NCBI GenBank assembly: GCA_023055425.1
Contig: JALGPY010000006.1
Span: 74,661,627-74,725,626, forward strand
Length of the DNA: 64,000 bases
Origin: Linanthus parryae
Taxonomy: Eukaryota; Streptophyta; Magnoliopsida; Ericales; Polemoniaceae
Direction of reading: 5' to 3'
The first letter of the stretch is position 1, and each line of letters begins with the position of its first letter. Of this stretch, positions 1 through 13,906 are shown piece by piece. The notes under the pieces are model-generated. The model saw only the letters and a list, made by a program, of their open reading frames with translations. It ran no database searches and was not told the DNA's origin. The position numbers were made by a program, and so were the translations under genes.

Positions 1-2173
1 CTGTGGAATACTTCAGTTGAGTCCCCATTAACTTGAATAAAGTGTTCCAAAACTGACTCAGAAAGATTGGATCTCTGTCACTCACAATGGAATTTGGAAG
101 GCCATGCAGTTTACAGATGTTCTGGAAAAAGATTTCAGCTATCTCTTCAGCAGTGTAAGGATGGCTGAGGGCAATAAAATGCCCATATTTAGACAACCTG
201 TCTATTACCACTAAAATAGTGGTTTTGTTCTCTGATTTTGGTAAGCCATCTACAAAGTCCATTGCAATGTGAGTCCATGGTTGATCTGGAATTGGTAAAG
301 GTTGTAATAAACCTGGATATGGAAGATGTTCAGCCTTCATTTTTTGGCAAATGTCACAACCTTGCACCCACTCTTTAACCTGTTTCTTCAAACCTGGCCA
401 AGTGAACAACATTTTAACCCTCTTGTAAGTTCCCAAAATGCCAGAGTGTCCACCAACTCCAGTATTATGAAGTTCCTGAATGATGTTTTTCCTCAACTCA
501 GTACAACTCCCAACATAAAGCAACCCCTTATGCTTCAATAACCCATCTTGTAATTTGAATTCAGGTGCAGCAGTTGAGTCAATTGTCAACATAGTTATTT
601 TGTATCTGGCTTCAGTATCATCCTTATAACTTTCTTTCACTTCTTGCAGCCACTTAGGAGTAATAGATGACACTGCTGCACAAGACCCTTCTAATGCAGT
701 TTCACCAGCATCTCTTCTTGAAAGAGCATCAGCCACTTTATTGTCTTGACCTTTCTTGTACTGGATCTCATAATGCAGCCCTAGCAGTTTAGAAATCCAC
801 TTCTGTTGAAGTACTGATGTCAACTTTTGCTCCAGTAAGTACTTGAGACTATGATGATCAGTCTTGATGATGAACTTACCACCCTCCAGATAAGACCTCC
901 ATTTAGAGATAGCATGAACAAGTGCTAGGAGTTCCTTCTCATATGTGGACAATCCTAAGTGTCTTGGAGCTAAAGCCTTGCTGAAATAAGCCAGCAGTGG
1001 TTTATTGAGCTGCATCAAGACTGCACCAATGCCATCATAGCAGGCAACTGCTTCTACCACAAACATTTCAGTGAAATCAGGAAGAGATAAGACAGGAGCT
1101 GATATCATGACCTCCTTGAGTTTGTTAAAAGCTGTTGTAGCTTCTTCAGTCCAAATGAAATTGCCCTTCTTCAGCAGTAGTGTTAAAGGTCTAGCTAATG
1201 TTCCATAATTCTTCACAAATCTTCTATAGTACCCAGTAAGCCCCAAGAACCCTCTGAGTCCTTTAAGAGTTTTAGGAATTGGCCAATCCTTCATAGCTGA
1301 CAGCTTCTTAGGATCAGTTTGCACCCCCTCTTTGCTGATAATGTGCCCCAAATATTCAACTGCAGCCAGGCCAAAAGAACATTTGCTGAGTTTTGCATAC
1401 AATTTGTGTCTTCTCATTGTTTCAAAGACCACTCCCAGATGTTGTTTGTGCAATTCCATGGAACCACTGTAAACTAATATGTCATCAAAGAACACCAGTA
1501 CAGTCTTCCTCAATTGTTCTCTGAATATGTCATTCATTAGACATTGAAAAGTGGCAGGTGCATTAGTTAAGCCAAATGGCATAACTCTGAACTCATACAA
1601 CCCCTCATGAGTTCTAAAGGCAGTTTTGAACACATCTTCCTCTGCCATTCTCACTTGGTGGTAGCCAGACCTCAAATCCAGTTTGGAGAACACTGCTGCC
1701 CCCTTAAGTTCATCCATGAGCTCATCTATAACAGGTATTGGAAACTTGTTATTAACTGTAATGTCATTGAGACCCCTGTAGTCCACACAAAATCTCCAGG
1801 TTCCGTCTTTCTTTTTGACCAATAAAACTGGTGCTGAGAAAGGGCTAGTGCTGGGTTGGATTGTGCCATTTTGCAGCATCTCTTGCACCATTTTCTCAAT
1901 TTCATTTTTCTGGAGATAGGGATACCTATAAGGCCTCAGACACACTGGTTTAGCTCCTTCTAAGAGAGGAATTTTGTGGTCTTGACTTCTTGGTGGTGGA
2001 AGCTGGGTAGGCTCCACAAAAAGGTCCTCATATTGTTGCACAAGGTCAACCAACTCTTCTGGAGTTTCTTGACTGATACTGATAGCTCCAATAGAGAACA
2101 ATTGAGCTGTAATGCAATGCTCATTATGTTGGCAGTATTCATGGAGTTCTTGTAGCTGTGCCTCCTTGATCAT
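1..2173 (-). pseudogene. RT, RNase H and integrase of the Gypsy polyprotein
   Basis: The frame is open from 2173 to the left edge. RT blocks in order: KKDGTWRFCVDYRGLN near 1790, FSKLDLRSGYHQVRM near 1670, MPFGLTNAPATFQ near 1570 and the catalytic VFFDDILVYS near 1480. In RNase H, the first catalytic Asp of the usual VETDA-type block is replaced by Val (FVVEAVACYDGIGAV, about 1030-1065). An HHCC-like finger (HNTGVGGHSG and CDICQKMK) lies at about 345-470. The integrase core, with AMDFVDGLPKS and VSDRDPIF, runs off the edge. The upstream stops show it belongs to a dead element. Confidence 0.92.
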
Positions 2174-2695
2174 TTATGTGTGAGCTGTTAACACCATCTC
2201 TTGACCACCTAACTGAAATCCAAATGTCCTTTTGTTGAAATCAAGTGAAACTGGGCTCACTTTCTTTAGCCATTGAGCTCCCAAAACTACATCACAGCTG
2301 CCCAGAGGCAAGACTCTCAAATCAACAATCACTTGGCATTTCTGTAACTGTAATTGAACTCCTCTACAAATTGCAGTGCTGCTTATTCTACTGCCATCTG
2401 CAACAGAGACTTGCATCTCCCTAGTGCTTTAACTTTCACAATTAACTCTCCTAGCAGTGCTGCTGTCAATAAAATTGTGGGTGCTACCAGTGTCAATTAA
2501 TACATGTACCTTTTTGCCATTTATGTGCCCTGAGATCCTGATGGTCTCTGCATTAGAACAGCCAGACATGGCATGTAGAGAAATGCCTAGTGGCACTTCC
2601 TCTTCAGTCACTTCTCTGGTGGGAGCCTCCATATGAATTTCATTATCAACTATAACATTTTGCTCAGAGAAGTTCCATTCTTTCCTCATCTCCAA
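2174..2695 (-). pseudogene. Aspartic protease region of the Gypsy polyprotein
   Basis: The retropepsin active-site block VHVLIDTGSTHNFID is at about 2465-2510, with the catalytic DTG intact. The later LGSCDVVLGAQWL block, typical of Gypsy proteases, is near 2270-2310. Both are in one frame, but that frame is broken by TAA at 2429-2431 and again at 2174-2176, just before an in-frame ATG that opens the RT domain. A functional polyprotein therefore cannot be made from this copy. Confidence 0.85.
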
Positions 2696-4229
2696 TCAGC
2701 AAATATATTGACTTCTTTGTGCACTTGTGCCCTGGGGTGTAACTCTCATCACAATAGAAGCACAACTTCTTGTCCCTCTTTTCTTTCATTTCAGCAGCAC
2801 TTAACCTCTTAATAACAGTGTTTGGAGTCTTGACAATGCCTTCCTCCTTAAATTGACCACCTGAACTGGTCTTAGATTTCTCCCAGCTGCTAGAGTGTTG
2901 GTGAAATTTGGTGCCCCCCTTTCTTGACATGTGTTTTTCCAGGGAATCAACATGTGCCTCTTGCAGTCTAGCCAATGCCTTGGCTTGAGACAAAGTTTTT
3001 GGAAACTGCAGCTGCACAGCTTTCTGCAAATCTTCCCTCAATCCACTTAAGAAGCATCTCACAAAGTACATGTCATCAGCCCAGGGTTGTAAAGCTTTAA
3101 TTCTTGGCCTCAAAGCTTCAAACCTTGACTGATACTCAGCTACTGTAGTTTGCTGTACTAATTTGTTAAAAACTCCAAGCACATTTTCATGTCCAGGTTC
3201 AGCAAATTCCACACATAATTTTTCACTAAACTGAGTCCACATAATTCTTTCTAAGTCATCAAACTCAGATCTAAACCAGTAATTTGCATCTCCTTCTAAG
3301 TGCAGTGATGCAGCCATCCAATTGGATCTCTACCTCCAAACTTAGGGAATTCAATTTTTGGTAGAGGAATACCTCCTTGTGAATAGTTCTTCATGCACAC
3401 ATTGAATTCTTCAGAATTATTTTCTTTGAAAAAACTTCTAGTAACCTCAGGTCTCTTTCCCTGAGAAATTGAAGCTCTACTGTCCTCATTTAACACCTCA
3501 GAATAACCTGCCATTTTCTCCTTATCTCTCTGATTTGCTAGCAAGTTATAACAGTTGGTAATTTTTTTGAATTGATCATCAAATTTCTTCTTGTTGGGGT
3601 GGAGCCCTGGTTCATGGGCGACCCGTTTTATAAATCGACCCGGTTCATGTTTTGCTACGACCCGAAAAGGGAGACATGATTCGTGGAGCGAAGCTTGGGC
3701 CGGTAGGCCCAAGCCGTAGCGATCACGAACATGTCTTCGGGGGTTCGGGGGCAGCGCCCCCGAAAAAAATATTTTTGACCCGTTTTGACCCGTTTGGGCT
3801 TGGATCCGGCCCGGTTTGATAGGTTGTCTATTTATAGAGTTCTTAGGGTTCGTAGCATGTTATGTTGAGCGTTCTGATTTCGCTTGTAATTCTCTCTGAG
3901 ACGATTCGTCTGTTTTAGTGAAATCTCTGCAACTCCGTGGAGTAGGCTGTGTTGCCGAACCACGTAAATCTGTGTGTTTCGATTCTTTCTTTCTGCATAT
4001 TTTTCGTTTTTTCACAACACTTCTCCATAGCATACAATCCTTCTTTTAGGTCATTTTTGAGCTCAGTCCTCATACTATGAATTTGAGATTGCATACCTTC
4101 CTCCAGCTTCACGAATTGCACTCGCACGCCGTCGATTGTATCCTCGTAGTCGTTGAGTCTCTCCTCCAGCACCAGGACCTTCGCATCTGCATCCATGGCG
4201 ATGAAATTTTGACTTCTGGTTTTGGTCAT
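2664..4229 (-). pseudogene. Gag of the Gypsy element, interrupted
   Basis: The ATG at 4229 opens a reading frame beginning MTKTRSQNF with a coiled-coil-like stretch (LEERLNDYEDT). It is broken at 4024 by a solo LTR and resumes at 3591 with KKFDDQFKK. A Gag core follows (FPKFGGRDPIGW, then HLEGDANYWF) and ends in a CCHC-like knuckle with CFYCDE and GHKC near 2700-2760. Only a few residues lie between the GW and HLEG blocks, whereas related Gags usually have about 25-35 there. This indicates an internal deletion accompanied by a frameshift near 3310. A second frameshift near 2690 separates gag from protease. Confidence 0.85.
3592..4019. mobile_element. Solo LTR, Copia-type, inside gag
   Basis: A 428-bp insertion beginning TGTTGGGGTGG and ending TTCACAACA. 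It is flanked on both sides by the 5-bp duplication CTTCT (3587-3591 and 4020-4024). Its right part, with GCCGAACCACGTAAATCT shortly before the end, resembles the R/U5 region of plant Copia LTRs, and it contains the GC-rich palindrome GGGGGCAGCGCCCCCG. No internal region is present, so it is probably the product of LTR-LTR recombination. The homology implies plus orientation. Confidence 0.9.
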
Positions 4230-4255
4230 TTCTGAGTTCTGAGGTTCAGAAACCT

Positions 4256-4268
4256 GGCTCTGATACCA
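4256..4268 (-). other. Primer-binding site, initiator tRNA-Met type
   Basis: On the minus strand this reads TGGTATCAGAGCC, the standard plant retrotransposon site complementary to the 3' end of initiator tRNA-Met. It sits just inside the 5' LTR and upstream of the gag ATG at 4229. Confidence 0.85.
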
Positions 4269-4271
4269 ACA

Positions 4272-4788
4272 TGTGAGGTCCCTGACCTCACGGTTCTCGT
4301 CGCCGGTGAGATATTCGCCGGAAAACACAGATAATCGGAGAATTACTCCGAAGAATTGAAAGAGAAGAGATTAGGGCTAGAGAGCAGAGAGAATTTGGGG
4401 AAGAAAGTGAATTTCACAAAACATAATAGATTTTCAGTACAGCCCTGGCTTATATAGCAAGGGGGAGGTAAGTGTAGTTTTCTAAACTACCTAACGGACA
4501 AGACACGTCAGCCATCTCGGTTGAATGTGACCAATCAGAACCGAGGAGCTGGCTGACGTGGAATGCTCCGCTGGCTACTGACTCAAACGACGCCGCTCCA
4601 CTTAACGTTTTAAACCCAACGTTCTAAATCCAATGGATGGCTGAGATCTAATTCCCAAACCATCCAACGGCTACTGCTACTCTGGAATTACACAACCACA
4701 GTTTTAGAGGACTTGCAGTTTAGTCCTATTTATACAACCACCGTTTAGGAAGCATTTCACTTTAGTCCCTGCACATAATCATAACACA
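4272..4788 (-). repeat. 5' LTR of the Gypsy element
   Basis: A 517-bp segment that on the minus strand begins TGTGTTATG and ends CCTCACA, so its ends are TGTG...CACA. The primer-binding site follows within 3 nt. A TATA box (TATATAAG on the minus strand) lies near 4448-4457. The partner LTR is outside the window, so the target duplication cannot be checked; the outer flank is TCTCC. Confidence 0.75.
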
Positions 4789-4907
4789 TCTCCGGAGAGT
4801 AAACCGCCGGACATGAACAAGGAAGCTCCGATCTGTGGGGATGAACCGGAAAGTTAGAATAAAAAACCGAATCTGGAGAGGAACCCACTCTGCCACCACT
4901 GGTTACG

Positions 4908-5590
4908 ATGGCGTCGGTGGTTTACGGCGGCGGCGGAGTTGATTCGCTTGCTGGGTCTTCGTCAAACAGGAGTAGGAGGACGATGACGCAACAATATGGG
5001 GCTTCGATGAAACCTCCAATTCACCTTGCCTGCTTTCACAACCAGAGCTTCCCGCCGCCTCCAGATCTAAGACTTTCTCTACAATCACTCCAGGACTCAA
5101 TTTTACTCCACCACCACCGTCAACAGCAACCACAGCACCACCAGACGGAAGACGGTGTTTTCTCTGGAACCACAGCAATTGGGTACAACACTACGCCGAC
5201 GATTTGAACGGAGACCCATTCAAATGTGAACTGATTTCAGAGAATGATGGCGTGGAATCACGGCGGAGACACCGCAATCGGTGGTGGCAGTGGAGGATTC
5301 GTGTTCAATTCGCCGCCATTGTTCGCCGGCAACATCCAGTTCTTTTCACAACAGATGGGACCCCTTCATTCCAGTAACACCCGATCAATTCGTGCTTGGA
5401 TAGATCCACCTTCCATTGCCACAGCCACCTCTGACCACCACCATCATCAGACCTTCCCATTTCATCCGTCACCGCTATCAGGCATTGGCTTCGGCTCCGT
5501 TGGTGGGTTCTCCGGCTTTCACATTCCGGCACGAATCCAAGGTGAAGATGAGACAAGCCGTCCTCTGCTTCCTTTGATTCTCGCCATTGA
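4908..5590 (+). pseudogene. Truncated JAW/CIN-type TCP transcription factor relic
   Basis: The translation carries the C-terminal signature of miR319-regulated class II TCP proteins (TCP4/LANCEOLATE group). In order: PPDLRLSLQSLQDSILLHHH, a MMAWNHGGD block, GGFVFNSPP, FFSQQMGPLHSSNTRSIRAW, then GFHIPARIQGEDE. After a 1-nt shift near 5550 comes the conserved terminus DKPSSASFDSRH with TGA at 5588. The N-terminal TCP DNA-binding domain is absent. In-frame TGA codons occur at 5205 and 5232. Such proteins normally repress growth in leaf margins as nuclear transcription factors; this copy cannot. The Gypsy element ends only 120 bp upstream, so the insertion may have separated this piece from a 5' half to the left of the window (inference). 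Confidence 0.85.
5353..5374 (+). promoter_or_regulatory. Degenerate miR319 target site
   Basis: The stretch encoding QMGPLHSS matches in position and sequence the miR319 complementary site of JAW-TCP genes, which encodes QRGPLQSS. Two G-to-T changes are visible against that consensus, at 5356 and within CATTCC. The second falls opposite the 5' region of the microRNA, where mismatches are least tolerated. Confidence 0.75.
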
Positions 5591-6342
5591 TATCAAAACC
5601 CACACTCCTAAACCTATCATATTTACTGTCAAAAACCCACACTCCTAAAAATATCATAGCATGCCCATTTTTATTGTCCAAAAATTGCACAAAAACCCCT
5701 TGGGTCACTTCCGTCCAATTAGTCACGGCAGTTAACGACGAGTACCTACTTGCTCGAAAATGCAAAATTTGAGACCTGTGGTGCTCGATTTTGAAATTTG
5801 GGTACCCACTTGCTCGTTTTTGCACAATATGGATACCTCCGGTGCAATTTAGCCTTCAATAATAAACAAAAAAGGGTGTTACTTGTCCACAAGTTGTAAG
5901 GGTAAAATGGTCACAAAAAGACAGTTTACACCCCTCCACTAAAAGATTGTAACAGAAGGGTGGTATTTGTCCACCCTCCATCCACTGACAGGGGGCAAAA
6001 TGTATTTTCCCCATAAATGGAGGGTGGTTTTTGGCTTTTACCCTAATTCTTTTTTTTAAGACAAAACCACGACTGCAGTTACAGACAGTCAGGAAAGATA
6101 AATTTCACTTCACTGTAAAATCATACCTCTTGGACATGCCGATCTGTAAAATCTCGGGCACTCTCCATTATTCTTGGGACAAGGCCTCGACCGCAGTTAC
6201 AGGATTGTAGACTATGTGCAACATAGAACTTGTTCTAGGTGAACTTATAAACTCTTTTTCTTCTTAAATGTCCGATGTGGGACTTCTTAACATCGAGGAG
6301 ATCAACAGGATGATGATGAAGGAAGGAAAAAGGTGTGAACTT
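5591..6342. other. Intergenic, no gene recognised
   Basis: AT-rich spacer. The phrase AAAACCCACACTCCTAAA occurs twice at 5598-5650. Two copies of a CGAC(T/C)GCAGTTACAG word lie near 6070 and 6190. No reading frame with recognisable homology was seen. Confidence 0.5.
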
Positions 6343-6560
6343 GTTGAGAAATACTGTCTCAACATGTCCAGCTTATTTTCTGTCTGCTAGGTAGTTAACT
6401 GGAAGTTAAAAATTCAGCAGTTTGTAGAGGTTAAATTAGTAGGGCTAGCAGTAACGAAAATCTATATATCCTCAATAAACATATGTTGTATACTTCCAGA
6501 TTTGATTAAGTGAGAATATCATATTGATTTTATCTTCTGTGCTGGTATGGTATCAGAGCC
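6343..6560 (+). mobile_element. Possible short LTR plus primer-binding site remnant
   Basis: The segment begins TGTTGAGAAATACTG, has a TATA-like CTATATATCC followed by CAATAAA, and is directly followed by TGGTATCAGAGCC (6548-6560), the initiator tRNA-Met primer site. This looks like the roughly 200-bp LTR of a Copia element with the internal region lost. The expected CA terminus before the primer site is not clear, and no second LTR was seen. Confidence 0.5.
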
Positions 6561-7449
6561 ATATGGGATCAAATGCAACTAGGATGGGACGAGTTAATAG
6601 CTAGTAGAGCTTTAATCCCACAGAGAATAATGCCCAAGGATGCTGGATCCGGGTTATCTTTGTTTTACACATCCGTTTGCAGATTTCCTTAAAGCATTTT
6701 ATACAAGACTTATTCTTTGTTAACTTGCATCACCATAGCTGAAACTTCTAGTAGAGAAGCCACTATAGATTGTTTAATCCGGACTGATAAATTCGTTGTC
6801 GGGATCAGATGAATGGTCAGATGTAGGTTCCAAAATAAGATAATCCAGTACATGATGGGGTAGGACCATTGATTATGCCATGGCTAATGAATTCCATAGA
6901 ACTGGAATAGCGTGGCATGTATGTGTTGACCAGCATAGTTTTTGTCTTTTCACATGAACCAGCCCATCCAATGATCCATGGTAGAACTGGAATTGACAGT
7001 ACTTAACTACTTATGCAGTAATAACCAATTATTATGCCAGGGAATAGCTCATCGAAGAGGGAACAAAAGAACAAGAGTTTTTACCCAGCATAGTTCTTTA
7101 GGCAATACAACAGCCCAATTGTGGTGGGGTGATTAACACAAACACAATACACTGGATCCGCACAGGAATTATAAACCAAATCAATTGCTAAGTAGGTAAA
7201 ACCTGAACTTGACTCTATATTATCACAACGATACAAAAGAGATGTCCATTGGACGGGCTTCATAACAAACAGTGATTTCTAATACCGCAAAAACAACAAC
7301 AGTACATTCTTATTGCAACATGGAAAGGGAAAGAGGGATCGGGTGGAGAAACGGGTACCTGGACTTTGATTTCTTATCAGACTTCCGAGATTAGCGGACA
7401 TTCACTTCTCTTTAAACAGCGAACTTAAAACAACCAACTTTCGTGAAAT
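6561..7449. other. 3' flank of the OPR gene, no other gene seen
   Basis: Non-coding. The part nearest 7449 should include the OPR 3' untranslated region (minus strand). No clear poly(A) signal could be assigned. Confidence 0.45.
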
Positions 7450-11929
<4,480 letters not shown>

Positions 11930-12030
11930 TTTCTTGATTCACTACAGAGAGAGAGACTGAGAGAGATGATGAACCTGGACAGTGATGGATTCGATGGTGG
12001 TGATGATGATGGGTGATGGTGGTGGGGTGT

Positions 12031-12040
12031 TAATTTATAG
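12031..12040 (-). promoter_or_regulatory. Putative TATA box of the OPR gene
   Basis: On the minus strand this reads CTATAAATTA, about 100 nt upstream of the OPR start codon at 11929. A CT-rich run (GA repeat on plus, 12046-12066) lies immediately upstream, a common plant core-promoter arrangement. The start site would be near 12005. Confidence 0.6.
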
Positions 12041-12469
12041 GGGAGACTAGAGAGAGAGAGAGAGAATCAGCAGTCAGCAGTAGTGCGATGATGGGAGAAA
12101 GTGACATGGTGGTACGTCTCACCAGGAAGCTCACTACGGCACCGTCGCCGATTCTCCCCCTTCATCATGGATGACGCAGCAAACACAAAATTATAAGTAC
12201 CAGATTTTTTGCAATGGATTTTACAAATCATGCTTTGCTAGGGTAAAAAAATACACTTTCATCATCCTCAGGTTTAACACAAAGAAACTTAACGACCGAA
12301 CGTTTCACCATTTTAGTTTGTCAAACTTCATAACATATATACCCAACCCTTTAAATGTTTTCTTACACGTTTTAAGATGGAAATTTTGCCCCAGCTACTA
12401 CTATCAATGACAGACCCAATATTCAAACTAACAAAGTCAAGATTATGAGAAATTTTTGTTTGCTCTAAG

Positions 12470-12478
12470 AATAAATTT
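12470..12478 (+). repeat. MULE target duplication, left copy
   Basis: AATAAATTT, identical to 23256-23264. Confidence 0.9.
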
Positions 12479-12839
12479 CGCGGAGGCTACAGTACGTCCT
12501 GGCCCCACGCGGAAGAAACCGGCTCAGCCGGTTCTTGCCGGTAATTACGGTTTTACCCGCAAAAAGACAAAAAAATGGACGCCGCCATCAGGATTTTGGA
12601 TAGAAATGTAAAGAAATGGATAAAACTGTAAAGATGGAGATAAAACTACAGATAGAAATAATTAAAAATGGACAGAAATGATTAGAATCGGATAAAACTT
12701 AAACAAACCAGATAGAAACGCAAACAACGCATTACAACTGAGCTATTACAGCAGATTTGCAAGCACTGGAGGTTTAAAGGGAAGATACATGACTTGTGGA
12801 ACATAAAAGTGGACAGAAGCACACCATCCAACTGTCATT
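12479..12839. promoter_or_regulatory. Left terminal and subterminal region of the MULE
   Basis: Contains the terminal core CTACAGTACGTCC (12487-12499), a palindrome GAACCGGCTGAGCCGGTT on the minus strand, and from 12596 on at least six words of the type GGATAGAAAT or GGATAAAACT. The right end holds the reverse complement of these words, so they are candidate transposase-binding sites (inference). Confidence 0.65.
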
Positions 12840-13211
12840 TCACTTAAAAAAAATAACAATTATTGCGAAAAGTAACGCAAATGCAAGAACGATGATGCAT
12901 GTGTGCGATATCCTTTGTCTCCTTAGCATTTCTTGATTTTCAGACCTCATTCGTCTTGTTGTTTCAATAATTCTGGACCATCGTTGCATTGTCTCCTCGC
13001 AAAAGCATGGCGGTTCTTCGTCCGCCCATACAAAGTAACTACATTGAGACCCCTGAGGCAGTGGGCACCGGTAGAAATCTCGACCTGAGTTCTTTGTGTT
13101 AGGACCAGCTCTTCTCATCACTCGTATCCTTCCACAGTTACAATACCTTGGTCCATACTCGGGGTTACGACGGTATTGGTTAGAGGAGGAGCTGAATGAG
13201 GTATGTGACAT
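12840..13211 (-). CDS. Small GRF zinc-finger protein with C-terminal membrane segment
   Basis: 123 residues from the ATG at 13211 (MSHTSFSSSSNQY). Upstream in-frame Met codons exist, but the sequence before 13211 looks non-coding. Residues 23-62 form a GRF-type zinc finger: CNCG (Cys24, Cys26), SGRDFYRC (Cys49), CSYFVW (Cys57). The GRF finger is a nucleic-acid-binding module also found in TOP3 and NEIL3 proteins. Residues about 102-122 (CIIVLAFALLFAIIVIFF) form one hydrophobic helix, predicting a tail-anchored protein. A coiled-coil-like stretch (RWSRIIETTRRMRSENQEML) links the two. It lies downstream of the protease gene in the same orientation. Small GRF/TM proteins of this layout occur near plant transposons, but the role is unknown. 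Confidence 0.8.
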   Translation of the reverse strand: MSHTSFSSSSNQYRRNPEYGPRYCNCGRIRVMRRAGPNTKNSGRDFYRCPLPQGSQCSYFVWADEEPPCFCEETMQRWSRIIETTRRMRSENQEMLRRQRISHTCIIVLAFALLFAIIVIFFK

Positions 13212-13906
13212 GGTGGTGATGAGAATTTGGGGATATTTGGAGGAGGAGAAGATGGTGGAGAGCAAATGGCAGGTGTGCTTGTGCAAGAGTGGTTGGGTGC
13301 ATAAGTAGGAGAAGGGAAGGGTGGTTTGTTGTTGGACATAAATGTGGAGTAAAGGGTTCATAAATACAGGTTTGACTACACTGTTACCAAAGTATATGCT
13401 GATTAACAAAGTAAAGGAATCAGTGAATGTGGTCACGACTGGGAAACAGATTTGACCAAAATGTAGATAGAAATCCAAAACACACAGATAATATTTATGA
13501 ACAGGTAGACTGTAATGTAGTTCACATGAACAAAAATAGTTAAGTTCATGGTTTTGAAACCACAACCACACAACTATTACAGCCACAGAAAGAGTCACCA
13601 CCCTCATTGTCAAAAAAACATACATAAACAGGTAAAAATCCAAAACACACAGGCTTTATTTATGTCAAACAAACGAACATAAACAAAAAATGCAGATAAC
13701 AATCCAAAACATACAGACGAGATTTAGAAACAGGTAGCATACAATGTAGTTGACATGAACAAAAATAGAGTTTTTGGAACCTCAATCACACAACTGTTAC
13801 ATCCCCAGAAAGATTCACCACCCTCATTGTCAACATTCTCAAACAAACAGACATAAGTTAAATTGTTTTCAAAACAACACCAAATCACATATTTGTCATG
13901 GACTAC
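13212..13906. other. Spacer between the two minus-strand MULE genes
   Basis: Non-coding; presumably the promoter of the GRF gene and the 3' end of the protease gene. Three diverged copies of a block with AATCCAAAACACACAG and CACCCTCATTGTCAA, around 13460-13620, 13630-13710 and 13750-13840, form an imperfect repeat. The motif TAGATAGAAATCC is present. Confidence 0.55.

Larger units (their letters stand above)
1..4788 (-). mobile_element. Ty3/Gypsy LTR retrotransposon, 5' part, degenerate
   Basis: Read on the minus strand, the order is LTR, tRNA-Met-type primer site, gag, aspartic protease, reverse transcriptase, RNase H and integrase. Protease before RT and integrase last is the Gypsy order. 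The window opens inside the integrase core, so the 3' end and 3' LTR lie to the left. The RT signature is FFDD and the LTR is about 0.5 kb, which fits a chromovirus-like lineage; that lineage call is inference. The copy is dead: in-frame stops at 2429 and 2174, gag frameshifts near 3310 and 2690, a solo LTR in gag and a mutated RNase H aspartate. The right edge lies about 120 bp from the TCP relic. Confidence 0.9.

Noticed and set aside
5478..5825. 115-codon minus-strand frame over the TCP relic
   Set aside because: Antisense to the TCP-like coding sequence, no homology.
6343..7449. Full-length Copia element after the primer-like site at 6548
   Set aside because: No gag or pol relics and no second LTR before the OPR gene.
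12840..13643. 267-codon version of the GRF protein
   Set aside because: The 5' two-fifths overlap the repeat-rich spacer and give improbable aromatic-rich residues; the ATG at 13211 is favoured.
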